A stretch of 28,305 nt of DNA from a virus. Under the pieces are notes generated by a model that had not been told where the DNA came from, did not search any database, and worked only from the letters and a program-made list of their open reading frames with translations. Below are positions 14,071-20,051 of this stretch, in pieces. Position numbers and translations under genes: made by a program. The stretch lies in IMG/VR virus record IMGVR_UViG_3300022851_000086, positions 1 to 28,305 of that record, one strand, 5' to 3'. Position 1 is the first letter of the stretch. Every line of letters begins with the position of its first letter.

Positions 14071-16007
14071 CAGAGTGGAATGACTTTCCCTACGACCTGG
14101 AATCTTATCCGAACGTATTCAGCGCGGTAATTGTTCACGCGGCCAGCGGCACGGAATGGATTTTCGAGGTATCCGACCGGGTGAACCAATCCCGCCAGTT
14201 GCTCAACTTCATTCACGCCCTCAGCCAGCATCCCGGCAATCGTATGGTGGGCTATAATAACGTCGGATACGACTATCCGTTGCTGCACGCCCTGTTGCGG
14301 TTTGACTTGTTTACCGCTGCCGATGCCTATCAGATATCCATGGGCATCATCGAGACGCCGTGGGACGACAGGTTCCGCAATACCGTCTGGGCGTCTGACA
14401 TGATCGTGCCGCAAGTCGATCTGTTCAAGATCCACCACTTCGACAACCAAGCGCGGCTGACCAGCCTGAAGCAGATCGAGATTGCCCTACAGTTGCCGCA
14501 CGTTGCGGACCTGCCATTTCCGCCCGGCACGGTCCTGACGCCCGACCAGATCCCGCAGTTGCTCGGATACAACCGGCACGACGTGGCCGCCACCCTGCAA
14601 TTCTACCGGCAGTCCGCGCCTGCGCTGGCGTTTCGGGATGAGATGTCGGCCGCACTAGACGCGGACCTGACCAACGCCAGCGACAGCAGCATTGGCTCGA
14701 AAGTTTTCATCTCGCGCCTCAACGCGGCCCAGCCCGGCATCTGCGGCAAGTCTGGATCGTGGCGGCAAACGCCCCGCGCGCGCATCCAGCTGGCCGATTG
14801 CATTTTTCCGTATGTCCGGTTTGAGACGCCCGAGTTCAACACCGTCTTGGACTATCTGCGCGGCAAGACAATCACCAAGACCAAGGGCGCGTTCGATGAC
14901 CTGACGGCCACCTGCCACGGCCTGACGTTTGTGTTCGGCACCGGCGGCATCCACGGCGCACAGGACGGCACGACATGGCGCAGCACGCCTGACAGGGTGG
15001 TACAGGGCCGGGACGTGCGCAGCTATTATCCCAATCTTGCCATTGCAAACCGCGTTTATCCGGCGCACCTGTCTGATGTGTTCTGCGACATTTACAAAGA
15101 CATCTACGAGCAACGCATCAGCCTGCCAAAAAGCGATCCGCGCAATAAAGCTCTAAAGCTGGCACTGAACGGCACATATGGTAATTCAAACAGCCAATAC
15201 AGCCCATTTTACGATCCGCTCTACACCATGACGATCACGATCAACGGACAGCTTTTGTTGTGCATGCTGGCCGAACGACTGGCGACCATCCCGTCGCTGG
15301 AATTGATCCAAGTCAACACCGATGGAATTGAATACATTGTCGACCGGGACAGGGTAGGCGAGTGCGACGCGGTGTCGGCGGAATGGGAAAAACTGACCGG
15401 GCTAGAATTGGAGTCGGATGACTACCAGAGTTTCCACCAACGCGATGTAAATTCATACCTGGCGATTGACGCGCACGGCAAAGTTAAATGCAAGGGCGCG
15501 TTTGAGTATCAGCACGGGCTAGGCTACGGCGACGGCTGGCATAAAAACCAATCGTGCAAAATCATTGCCATTGCCGCCGAGGCGTATCTGGTGCGCGGCG
15601 TGCCGGTGGCCGATACCGTGGCGGCCTGCGACAACGCGTTTCACTTTATGCACACCCTGAAGGCCCAGCGCAAGGACCGGGTGATGCTGGGCGGCGATCT
15701 GTCTGACTACGACTGCCAATGGACGCCACCAGACGCCAAGGGGCGGCCCGTGAACCGCAAGATGCACAGCGGCGGTGTGGCACAGCAGCGGACGGGGCGG
15801 TTCTACGTCACCCGCACGGGCGGCGCGCAGTTGTGGAAGATCATGCCGCCGCTGCCCAAGCTGCCATCGCACGACCGGCCCCAGGCGATCCTGAAGGGTG
15901 AGACGGTGCTGATGTGCAATGATCTGCACGACTTCGACTGGGCGTTGCTGGACCGGGATTATTATGCGCGGGCCGCTTGGGACCTGGTTCTCAGCACCGG
16001 CGGGTGA
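14067..16007 (+). CDS. Family B DNA polymerase with 3'-5' exonuclease
   Basis: Starting from GTG at 14067 (GTGA overlap with the upstream stop) the protein has 646 residues. The frame is open further upstream but only over the previous gene. Exonuclease motifs: Exo I YDLES (D10, E12), Exo II NNVGYD (64-69) and Exo III YNRHD (168-172). FVFGTGGIHG (288-297) is the link between exonuclease and polymerase. Polymerase motif A is DVRSYYP (316-322), motif B is KLALNGTYG (364-372) and motif C is NTDG (417-420). Motif C lacks the first aspartate of the usual DTD; the second, thought to be the metal ligand, is kept. It copies phage DNA with proofreading. The protein is short for the family. A strong hairpin overlaps the stop. 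Confidence 0.92.
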   Translation: MTEWNDFPYDLESYPNVFSAVIVHAASGTEWIFEVSDRVNQSRQLLNFIHALSQHPGNRMVGYNNVGYDYPLLHALLRFDLFTAADAYQISMGIIETPWDDRFRNTVWASDMIVPQVDLFKIHHFDNQARLTSLKQIEIALQLPHVADLPFPPGTVLTPDQIPQLLGYNRHDVAATLQFYRQSAPALAFRDEMSAALDADLTNASDSSIGSKVFISRLNAAQPGICGKSGSWRQTPRARIQLADCIFPYVRFETPEFNTVLDYLRGKTITKTKGAFDDLTATCHGLTFVFGTGGIHGAQDGTTWRSTPDRVVQGRDVRSYYPNLAIANRVYPAHLSDVFCDIYKDIYEQRISLPKSDPRNKALKLALNGTYGNSNSQYSPFYDPLYTMTITINGQLLLCMLAERLATIPSLELIQVNTDGIEYIVDRDRVGECDAVSAEWEKLTGLELESDDYQSFHQRDVNSYLAIDAHGKVKCKGAFEYQHGLGYGDGWHKNQSCKIIAIAAEAYLVRGVPVADTVAACDNAFHFMHTLKAQRKDRVMLGGDLSDYDCQWTPPDAKGRPVNRKMHSGGVAQQRTGRFYVTRTGGAQLWKIMPPLPKLPSHDRPQAILKGETVLMCNDLHDFDWALLDRDYYARAAWDLVLSTGG

Positions 16008-16026
16008 CGAGAGGAACACCCGCCGG
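15997..16026 (+). terminator. Strong hairpin at the end of the polymerase gene
   Basis: CCGGCGGGTG (15997-16006) pairs with CACCCGCCGG (16017-16026) around a 10-base loop and covers the polymerase stop codon. There is no T-run. The next promoter follows 60 bases later, so this probably marks a transcript end. Confidence 0.5.
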
Positions 16027-16088
16027 GCTTGGAGACACCACACAACACGGACACTGTGCATTATTTTCGGCAGCTGCGCAATGGGGTG

Positions 16089-16117
16089 TTGACACGGTAG
16101 GTAATAGGTGGCAATAA
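16089..16117 (+). promoter_or_regulatory. Promoter box copy 1 of the small-gene cluster
   Basis: TTGACA (16089-16094), 17 bases ending AATAGGTGG, CAATAA (16112-16117), then GGATGCA. It matches the box at 17352-17380 through spacer and downstream bases, with only a few differences over about 35 bp. A start near 16124 would give a short leader to the ATG at 16143. Confidence 0.8.
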
Positions 16118-16142
16118 GGATGCAACAGAGGGAGACACCACC

Positions 16143-16457
16143 ATGAAACGCATCAATGGACGTCACTACACTAAACCTGAGAATGTCAGTCTTTGGTCCT
16201 ACATCAAAAGCAAGATGCCCTACCTCAACGGAGAGGACATTGCTAACATAGCGGCTATTGTACTACTTACTGCAACACTGGTGTTCACGATTATGGGAAT
16301 GGTCATGGCTAGAGCTAGAAATCTGGACACCCACAGTGAAAACCTTTTACCACTCGCACATTGCATCTACGGGCCGATTGACTATCGACCCAGCGCATTC
16401 CACCACTACAGTCACACGCCGACGGTGCCGCGTTGCAGGCAGGAGCGGAGCACATGA
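16143..16457 (+). CDS. Small membrane protein, 104 aa
   Basis: The ATG has a GGGAG site and sits just behind a strong promoter box. The product has a basic N-terminus (KRINGRHYTK), one clear membrane helix at about residues 33-56 (ANIAAIVLLTATLVFTIMGM), then a polar tail of about 45 residues rich in His, Pro and Arg. With the basic side inside, the tail would face the periplasm, although a basic ARAR just after the helix makes the orientation uncertain. I do not recognise the family. Being the first gene of a separately promoted cluster of tiny genes suggests an early host-interaction role such as membrane takeover or superinfection exclusion; this is an inference. Base composition is less GC-rich in the first half. 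Confidence 0.65.
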   Translation: MKRINGRHYTKPENVSLWSYIKSKMPYLNGEDIANIAAIVLLTATLVFTIMGMVMARARNLDTHSENLLPLAHCIYGPIDYRPSAFHHYSHTPTVPRCRQERST

Positions 16458-16651
16458 CCCACCACACCGAACGCCCCTGCGCCGCCGTCGGGCTGACATC
16501 CTACCGCTACGGTCATATCATGATCGGCGCGACCAGCACGCAGGATGCCTTGAACGAAGCGAACCGGTCCCTGACACACGGCACAGTCACGGTTGACCGG
16601 CTGGAAATATGGAACGCCCTGACCGGGCTTTATGAGAAGGTGACGCCATGA
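16454..16651 (+). CDS. Hypothetical protein, 65 aa
   Basis: The ATG at 16454 overlaps the upstream stop as ATGA and has AGGAG nine bases before it; this is preferred over an ATG at 16433. The product is small and soluble, with SYRYGHIMIGATSTQDALNE in the middle and a C-terminal RLEIWNALTGLYEKV, a mix of strand and helix. The pattern (a polar side chain run, a DALNEA helix, an EIWN strand) looks like a compact domain that reads an input value. I do not know the family. It is translationally coupled on both sides (ATGA also to the next gene). Confidence 0.72.
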   Translation: MTHHTERPCAAVGLTSYRYGHIMIGATSTQDALNEANRSLTHGTVTVDRLEIWNALTGLYEKVTP

Positions 16652-16818
16652 CTGATATTTACACAGACAACGGATATACTGACCGCGCCGAATACCTTGA
16701 CAGCCTTGCCGAGGAATACGGAATGGACATCATCGTGGTTCTGAACCTTGCTGAGTTGCTTGGCCCGAATGAAGATTTTGACGGGCTGGTGACGACGTTG
16801 CAGGATTACTCGGAATGA
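16648..16818 (+). CDS. Hypothetical acidic protein, 56 aa
   Basis: A 56-residue acidic product (MTDIYTDNGYTDRAEYLDSL onwards) with two likely helices, RAEYLDSLAEEYG and IIVVLNLAELLG, and a C-terminal DGLVTTLQDYSE. It starts inside the upstream stop (ATGA) and ends inside the next start (ATGA). High acidity and small size recall phage DNA-mimic or inhibitor proteins, but no specific match is seen. Confidence 0.7.
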   Translation: MTDIYTDNGYTDRAEYLDSLAEEYGMDIIVVLNLAELLGPNEDFDGLVTTLQDYSE

Positions 16819-16961
16819 CCCTCAGCCAGTTCCGCAGCAAACTCTACGCGCTGGCCAAGATCCTCGGGGATGTGCAGGCTGTAACGCACAAGAAACCCGG
16901 CACGGCCATTCCCAAGCGCATCGCCCGCATTATGGGCGCTATATTTCCGCCAACCAGATAG
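16815..16961 (+). CDS. Hypothetical basic protein, 48 aa
   Basis: A 48-residue very basic product (MTLSQFRSKLYALAKILGDV, then a linker VTHKKPGTAIPK and RIARIMGAIFPPTR). It begins in ATGA overlap with the previous gene. The layout, two short amphipathic helices around a Lys/Pro hinge, is seen in small phage proteins that bind nucleic acid or a host protein; RxARxMGxIF also resembles a repeated domain in plasmid/phage MobC-like tails. No firm assignment. Confidence 0.68.
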   Translation: MTLSQFRSKLYALAKILGDVQAVTHKKPGTAIPKRIARIMGAIFPPTR

Positions 16962-16973
16962 GAGACTGACGCC

Positions 16974-17168
16974 ATGAAACTTGAAATTGACAGATACGAT
17001 TTTGAACGCATCATTATGCTGCTGGACGCAGCGGACAATGCGCTGACCGTTGCCGCCAATCTGGAAAAGCGCCAAGAGGCAGGCAAGCCATTGCGTCAGA
17101 TCACGGCGCAGGAACGCGCAAAAGGAACGCGCGAAACTGTGGCCGAAATGATTGCTAAATATCTATGA
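16974..17168 (+). CDS. Hypothetical helical protein, 64 aa
   Basis: The ATG is preceded by GGAG at a good distance. The product is all-helical in appearance: YDFERIIMLLDAADNALTVA, then a turn and QITAQERAKGTRETVAEMIA. It has no membrane segment. The family is unknown. Its stop overlaps an ATG at 17165, so at least one more small gene may be coupled to it. Confidence 0.72.
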   Translation: MKLEIDRYDFERIIMLLDAADNALTVAANLEKRQEAGKPLRQITAQERAKGTRETVAEMIAKYL

Positions 17169-17311
17169 CACACCTTTACCAGATATGCCACAACGCGCGC
17201 CGGATGGACCGGCACAGTGGAGGCGGAATTGTGGGCACGGTTCAAAGCGGTCAGGCCCCAGGACGCTTGCGCTGTCACACCGGCCCGCCCTGCACTGCAT
17301 CCGATACCTGA
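17165..17311 (+). CDS. Possible small gene, 48 aa, frame uncertain
   Basis: The ATG overlaps the stop of the previous gene (ATGA), as for every other gene in this cluster, and the frame begins MTHLYQICHNARRM. After about residue 14 the sequence turns into Gly/Ser/Pro/Cys-rich text that looks less like a natural protein, while another frame (see 17217-17363) becomes protein-like at the same place. The gene may be real as written, or it may carry a frameshift near 17203-17204. Confidence 0.4.
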   Translation: MTHLYQICHNARRMDRHSGGGIVGTVQSGQAPGRLRCHTGPPCTASDT

Positions 17312-17363
17312 ACAAATCGACGCGGCTCTTGAATGGGCGCGCGAATACCTGTTGACAAGGTAG
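17217..17363 (+). CDS. Protein-like frame, possible second half of a frameshifted small gene
   Basis: Read from a GTG at 17217 the frame gives VEAELWARFKAVRPQDA and, at the end, PEQIDAALEWAREYLLTR. This has a natural amino-acid mix and ends in the promoter box at 17352. In the same frame the text stays open upstream to 17167. A single-base shift near 17203-17204 would join MTHLYQICHNARR to WTGTVEAELWARF as one protein of about 65 residues. No clear ribosome-binding site lies before the GTG. Confidence 0.4.
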   Translation: MEAELWARFKAVRPQDACAVTPARPALHPIPEQIDAALEWAREYLLTR

Positions 17364-17380
17364 ACAATAGGTGGCAATAA
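17352..17380 (+). promoter_or_regulatory. Promoter box copy 2
   Basis: TTGACA (17352-17357), 17 bases ending AATAGGTGG, CAATAA (17375-17380), then GGGTGCA. It is almost the same as the box at 16089-16117. It overlaps the end of the previous small frame and leads to the gene at 17417 and the clamp-like gene. Confidence 0.8.
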
Positions 17381-17416
17381 GGGTGCAGAGAAACACACCG
17401 GCAAGGAGCCAAGACA

Positions 17417-17566
17417 ATGAACAGCCAGAGCATCAACCAGATCACCGCCCGCGCAGCACAAGAAGTTGCAGAATTTATCGGTGTCACTGCACAGGTTGCC
17501 ATGCGCGACCACGCCGACGCGGTTTTCAAAATGACCTGCGCAATCATGGCCGCCCGCGCCGCCTGA
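17417..17566 (+). CDS. Hypothetical protein, 49 aa
   Basis: A 49-residue alanine-rich helical product (MNSQSINQITARAAQEVAEF, then IGVTAQVAMRDHADAVF and KMTCAIMAARAA). AAGGAG lies 9-10 bases before the ATG, directly behind promoter box 2. No membrane or signal segment is clear. Function unknown. It is followed by a GC-rich hairpin and then the clamp-like gene. Confidence 0.65.
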   Translation: MNSQSINQITARAAQEVAEFIGVTAQVAMRDHADAVFKMTCAIMAARAA

Positions 17567-17575
17567 CACACACAC

Positions 17576-17600
17576 GGGCGGGCGCGTAACAGCCCCGCCC
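17576..17600 (+). terminator. GC-rich intercistronic hairpin
   Basis: GGGCGGG (17576-17582) pairs with CCCGCCC (17594-17600) around an 11-base loop. There is no T-run. It is of the same kind as the hairpins at 11352 and 13620. Confidence 0.4.
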
Positions 17601-17627
17601 ACCACCAACCAAACCGGAGCAAACCAA

Positions 17628-18299
17628 ATGAAAACCATCACACCCACACCGACCCCGACAACGTTTTTCCTGCCCGCCGACGACCTGCGCGCGGCGTTCC
17701 AGTGTATCAGCACCGAACAGACCCGTTACTATTTGTGCGGCGTGCTGATCGAGGCGGACAAGTTGGTCGCTCTGGACGGCCACCAGATGCTGACGATTGA
17801 ATTGCCGGACGGCTGCCACGTCGGCACGGAATGTTTCACGCAAGGCATGGACGCGCCACGGATGCCCGGAGCCACCGGCACGCCAGCAGGCGCGGGGTTT
17901 ATCCTGTCTTGTGACGCAACCGACAAGGCGTTCAAAGCCAAGGGGTTTGGCGGCGATCTATGGGTTTATGGTGACATTGAAACCGGGATCCTACAGTTTG
18001 TGATCAACCACGGCAAGGGCGGCGAGATGTCTCGTGTCGGCGTGCTGGAATTTACCGTGATCGACGGCACCTATCCCGACTGGCGGCGCGTAATGGCCAA
18101 GGGCGACGGCGGAACGTCCAGCATGTGCTACGATCCTGCCGTGCTGGCGCGTCTCATCAAATCTGCTGACGTGATTGAAAAGGGCCGCCCGATCCGGCTA
18201 ACCGGCGGCGCTACGCCGGGCGACTCAATTAAGGTAGAGTTCAAAGGGCTTGATCGGTTGCACGGCACGATCACGCCGGTGCGGTGGGACAAGGCATGA
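17628..18299 (+). CDS. DnaN-like sliding-clamp homologue, short (223 aa)
   Basis: Three stretches match conserved parts of the bacterial beta clamp: RYYLCGVLIE (33-42, compare RYYLNGxLxE of DnaN domain 2), LVALDGH (46-52, compare TVATDGHRL), and FTVIDGTYPDWRRVM (142-156, compare LVDGRFPDYRRVLP at the end of domain 2). The rest (about 165-223) would correspond to domain 3, ending GTITPVRW where DnaN ends YVVMPMRL. A domain 1 equivalent is absent, so the protein is about 60 percent of the usual 370 residues. It likely holds the phage polymerase on DNA, or binds host clamp partners. A ring would need three two-domain subunits, as in PCNA. It starts at an ATG with GGAG and overlaps the VRR-NUC gene by ATGA. 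Confidence 0.72.
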   Translation: MKTITPTPTPTTFFLPADDLRAAFQCISTEQTRYYLCGVLIEADKLVALDGHQMLTIELPDGCHVGTECFTQGMDAPRMPGATGTPAGAGFILSCDATDKAFKAKGFGGDLWVYGDIETGILQFVINHGKGGEMSRVGVLEFTVIDGTYPDWRRVMAKGDGGTSSMCYDPAVLARLIKSADVIEKGRPIRLTGGATPGDSIKVEFKGLDRLHGTITPVRWDKA

Positions 18300-18814
18300 C
18301 CCTAGCAAAATGGCAGGCCCGGTGGGGCCACCACATCCCCGCACAGGCGCTTGCCGAGTTGACGGCTATCCTGAGTCCCGTAATGCCATCGCCCGCCCCC
18401 TCGGCCCGTCACAGTGAGGCGGCGGGGGCGGCACAGATACGCCTTGCAGCGGGCCGGGCTGGCGTGCCGATCTGGCGTAACAATCAGGGCGGCTGCACCG
18501 ACCAGACAGGCCGCCTGATCCGGTTCGGGCTGGGCAACGAATCGCCCGCCCTGAACGCGCGCTGGAAATCGTCCGATCTGATCGGGATGCTGCCCGTGGT
18601 GGTCCAGCAGTCACACGTCGGCAAAACGCTGGGGGTGTTCTTGGCGGTCGAAACCAAAAAACCAGGCTGGCACCTGACGCCAGGAGACAAGCGCGGCCAG
18701 GCGCAGGCGGCTTTCCTGCAATCCGTTCGCGGGTTCGGCGGTGTCGGTGGGTTCTGTTGCACATCCGACGATTTTGCAAAATTATTGCTTGACGCGGGCG
18801 GCAATAGCTGGTAA
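18296..18814 (+). CDS. VRR-NUC domain nuclease
   Basis: The ATG at 18296 overlaps the stop of the clamp-like gene (ATGA) and gives 172 residues. The C-terminal 130 residues match the VRR-NUC (PD-(D/E)XK) fold: SEAAGAAQIRL with E41, a strand IWRNNQGG, SSDLIG with D94, VETKKPG with E119 and K121, and QAAFLQSV with Q137. VRR-NUC enzymes cut branched or flapped DNA; phage copies often lie beside the SF2 helicase, polymerase and DUF2800 genes. It is probably used to resolve structures at forks or during recombination. The first 35 residues (KWQARWGHHIPAQALAEL) are a helical extension. Its last codons overlap a promoter box (18789-18817). Confidence 0.88.
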   Translation: MTLAKWQARWGHHIPAQALAELTAILSPVMPSPAPSARHSEAAGAAQIRLAAGRAGVPIWRNNQGGCTDQTGRLIRFGLGNESPALNARWKSSDLIGMLPVVVQQSHVGKTLGVFLAVETKKPGWHLTPGDKRGQAQAAFLQSVRGFGGVGGFCCTSDDFAKLLLDAGGNSW

Positions 18815-18817
18815 TTG
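18789..18817 (+). promoter_or_regulatory. Diverged promoter box at the end of the VRR-NUC gene
   Basis: TTGACG (18789-18794), 17 bases ending AATAGCTGG, TAATTG (18812-18817). It keeps the AATAGnTGG spacer end of the other boxes but not the downstream TGCA. It leads to the gene at 18852. Confidence 0.55.
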
Positions 18818-18851
18818 TAGGTTATAGAAACACCAACCGGAGAAACCGACC

Positions 18852-19079
18852 ATGACCGAGCAAGAATATGAAATGAACGCCGCTGCAATCGCCACCGCCA
18901 TCTGGGAAATCAGCACGGGCAACGGGCGCGACCTGGACGAGGAATTGCACGATAGTCACATGCAGAACTGCCACGACGCTGCAGCTAACACATACATCGA
19001 CGACATCACCATTGATGAATGGCAGGCGGATGCGCTGGCTCAGGTCCAGTCCGCAGCTATCGCGCGCGGGTGCATCTGA
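18852..19079 (+). CDS. Hypothetical acidic protein, 75 aa
   Basis: The ATG has GGAG nine bases upstream and lies behind a promoter box. The product is acidic and helical (EYEMNAAAIATAIWEISTGN onwards), with a C-terminal DDITIDEWQADALAQVQ. It has no membrane segment. The family is unknown. It is followed by TGATG, joining it to the next gene. Confidence 0.72.
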   Translation: MTEQEYEMNAAAIATAIWEISTGNGRDLDEELHDSHMQNCHDAAANTYIDDITIDEWQADALAQVQSAAIARGCI

Positions 19080-19327
19080 TGGCATACGGAACAGCAAACC
19101 ACAACGGCGAGGATGTGGAGGTGGTGTTTATTGCCACCGGCGTTGTCACCGACTATGGCGTGGACCGCTCACCCACTTGGATCGAGTGGGATAATGTGGA
19201 GATCAACGATCTGACGATACTGGGGGTTGCGGTCGATGTGTCAAAGCTGCCGGTTGATCTGCAAGAGGCGATCTATGCGCTGGCCGACAATCTCGAATTT
19301 GAACAGGAGGATCCCGACTATGACTGA
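19079..19327 (+). CDS. Hypothetical acidic protein, 82 aa
   Basis: The ATG at 19079 shares one base with the upstream stop (TGATG). The product is acidic, with strand-like text in the first half (EDVEVVFIATGVVTDYG then TWIEWDNVEINDLTILG) and a C-terminal helix ending in EFEQEDPDYD. The second half, VDVSKLPVDLQEAIYALADN, looks like a short helical cap. The pattern fits a small mixed alpha/beta domain, unknown to me. Its last codons hold the AGGAGG site of the following membrane-protein gene. Confidence 0.72.
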   Translation: MAYGTANHNGEDVEVVFIATGVVTDYGVDRSPTWIEWDNVEINDLTILGVAVDVSKLPVDLQEAIYALADNLEFEQEDPDYD

Positions 19328-19463
19328 CAACAAACACCCTCGCTTTGCCAACCTGCGCACCGGAGGCAACATGCCCCGCAAACGCCCAGGCTTGATCCGC
19401 GACGTCATCAGTCTGTTACTCATCATCGCCATGTGTGTGGCGTTTTATGTGGTGACACCGTAA
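19320..19463 (+). CDS. Small membrane protein, 47 aa
   Basis: The ATG at 19320 has a strong AGGAGG site inside the previous gene and overlaps its end by 8 bases. The 47-residue product has a basic N-terminal part (PRKRPGLIR) and one membrane helix (about 27-45, VISLLLIIAMCVAFYVV), so the N-terminus should stay in the cytoplasm. It is the last gene of the plus-strand unit, 30 bases before the convergent spanin genes. It may be a lysis or lysis-timing accessory or a host-membrane factor; the sequence does not decide. No terminator hairpin is visible between the two units. Confidence 0.68.
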   Translation: MTDNKHPRFANLRTGGNMPRKRPGLIRDVISLLLIIAMCVAFYVVTP

Positions 19464-19493
19464 ACCGACCATCCTGCCCGTCGTGCTGTATGC

Positions 19494-19694
19494 TCATAGC
19501 GCACCATCCAAGATAACCAATATCGGCAGGCAAAGCGCACGGGCGGCAGGCAGATCATCGCCAGCCAATGCACCGGCACACGGTCCAACAAACGGAGCGC
19601 TGGCGTCAATTACCGCCGCCGCGCTGCCGGTCTGCAATGTCGTGCAACCGCTTAATCCTGCCAGCATCACTGGCACCAATCCCCAGGTCTTCAA
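19494..19694 (-). CDS. Rz1: Rz1-like outer-membrane spanin lipoprotein, 66 aa
   Basis: The frame starts with TTG at 19694, seven bases after AAGGAG. A TTG at 19700 is too close to that site. The product begins MKTWGLVPVMLAGLSGC, a lipoprotein signal with a lipobox LSGC (cysteine 17), so it would be lipid-anchored in the outer membrane. The mature part is about 50 residues. The first 89 bases overlap the 3' part of the Rz-like gene in another phase, the classical arrangement of Rz/Rz1. Together the two link the inner and outer membranes and fuse them at the end of infection. The start codon is unusual but the signal peptide and overlap support the call. Confidence 0.8.
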   Translation of the reverse strand: MKTWGLVPVMLAGLSGCTTLQTGSAAAVIDASAPFVGPCAGALAGDDLPAARALCLPILVILDGAL

Positions 19695-19872
19695 TGTCAA
19701 TCTCCTTGCGCTTAGCGATGTAGCTTCGGGCCTCAGCGTTTTCCGCTTGTGTTATGGCGTCACGGGTGGCGTCTCTGCGCGCGGCCATGATGATGCCCAG
19801 AAAGGCAAGGACCGCCACCCACGCGCCTAGAATCCACCGCACGGGGCGGCTGGAAAGGATTGCGGCGATCAT
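19606..19872 (-). CDS. Rz: Rz-like inner-membrane spanin, 88 aa
   Basis: The ATG at 19872 overlaps the stop of the upstream gene (ATGA); a GTG at 19881 is possible but less likely. The product has one N-terminal membrane helix (about 12-30, WILGAWVAVLAFLGIIMA) followed by a charged, helix-forming periplasmic part (RRDATRDAITQAENAEARSY onwards), as expected of an i-spanin. The Rz1-like lipoprotein gene starts inside it. It is short for Rz proteins, but many phage members are of this size. The place at the end of the lysis cassette after an amidase agrees. Confidence 0.82.
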   Translation of the reverse strand: MIAAILSSRPVRWILGAWVAVLAFLGIIMAARRDATRDAITQAENAEARSYIAKRKEIDIEDLGIGASDAGRIKRLHDIADRQRGGGN

Positions 19873-20051
19873 GTCGCCCACCCATACCGCTTGGCCATCG
19901 CATAGACGCCCTCAACCGCCGCACCCATGCCCAAAGACAGCACCAGCACAGCGTCGGGATCCATTGCCAGCATCTCACCTGCCTCTGATCCGGCCAGGTA
20001 TCCAATGCCGTAGCGCAGGATGATCCGCGCGAAGGGGCCAAAGTCCATCAT
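19869..20051 (-). CDS. Small hydrophobic protein, holin candidate, 60 aa
   Basis: The 60-residue product has two moderately hydrophobic stretches, PFARIILRYGIGYLAG (about 6-21) and DAVLVLSLGMGAAVEGVYAM (about 33-52), with a short acidic loop between and a basic end (KRYGWAT). It lies between the amidase and spanin genes, where a holin is often found, so it may form or regulate the lysis pore. Two weak helices are below the usual standard, so the call rests largely on position. Start ATGATG at 20051; ATGA overlap on both sides. Confidence 0.6.
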   Translation of the reverse strand: MMDFGPFARIILRYGIGYLAGSEAGEMLAMDPDAVLVLSLGMGAAVEGVYAMAKRYGWAT

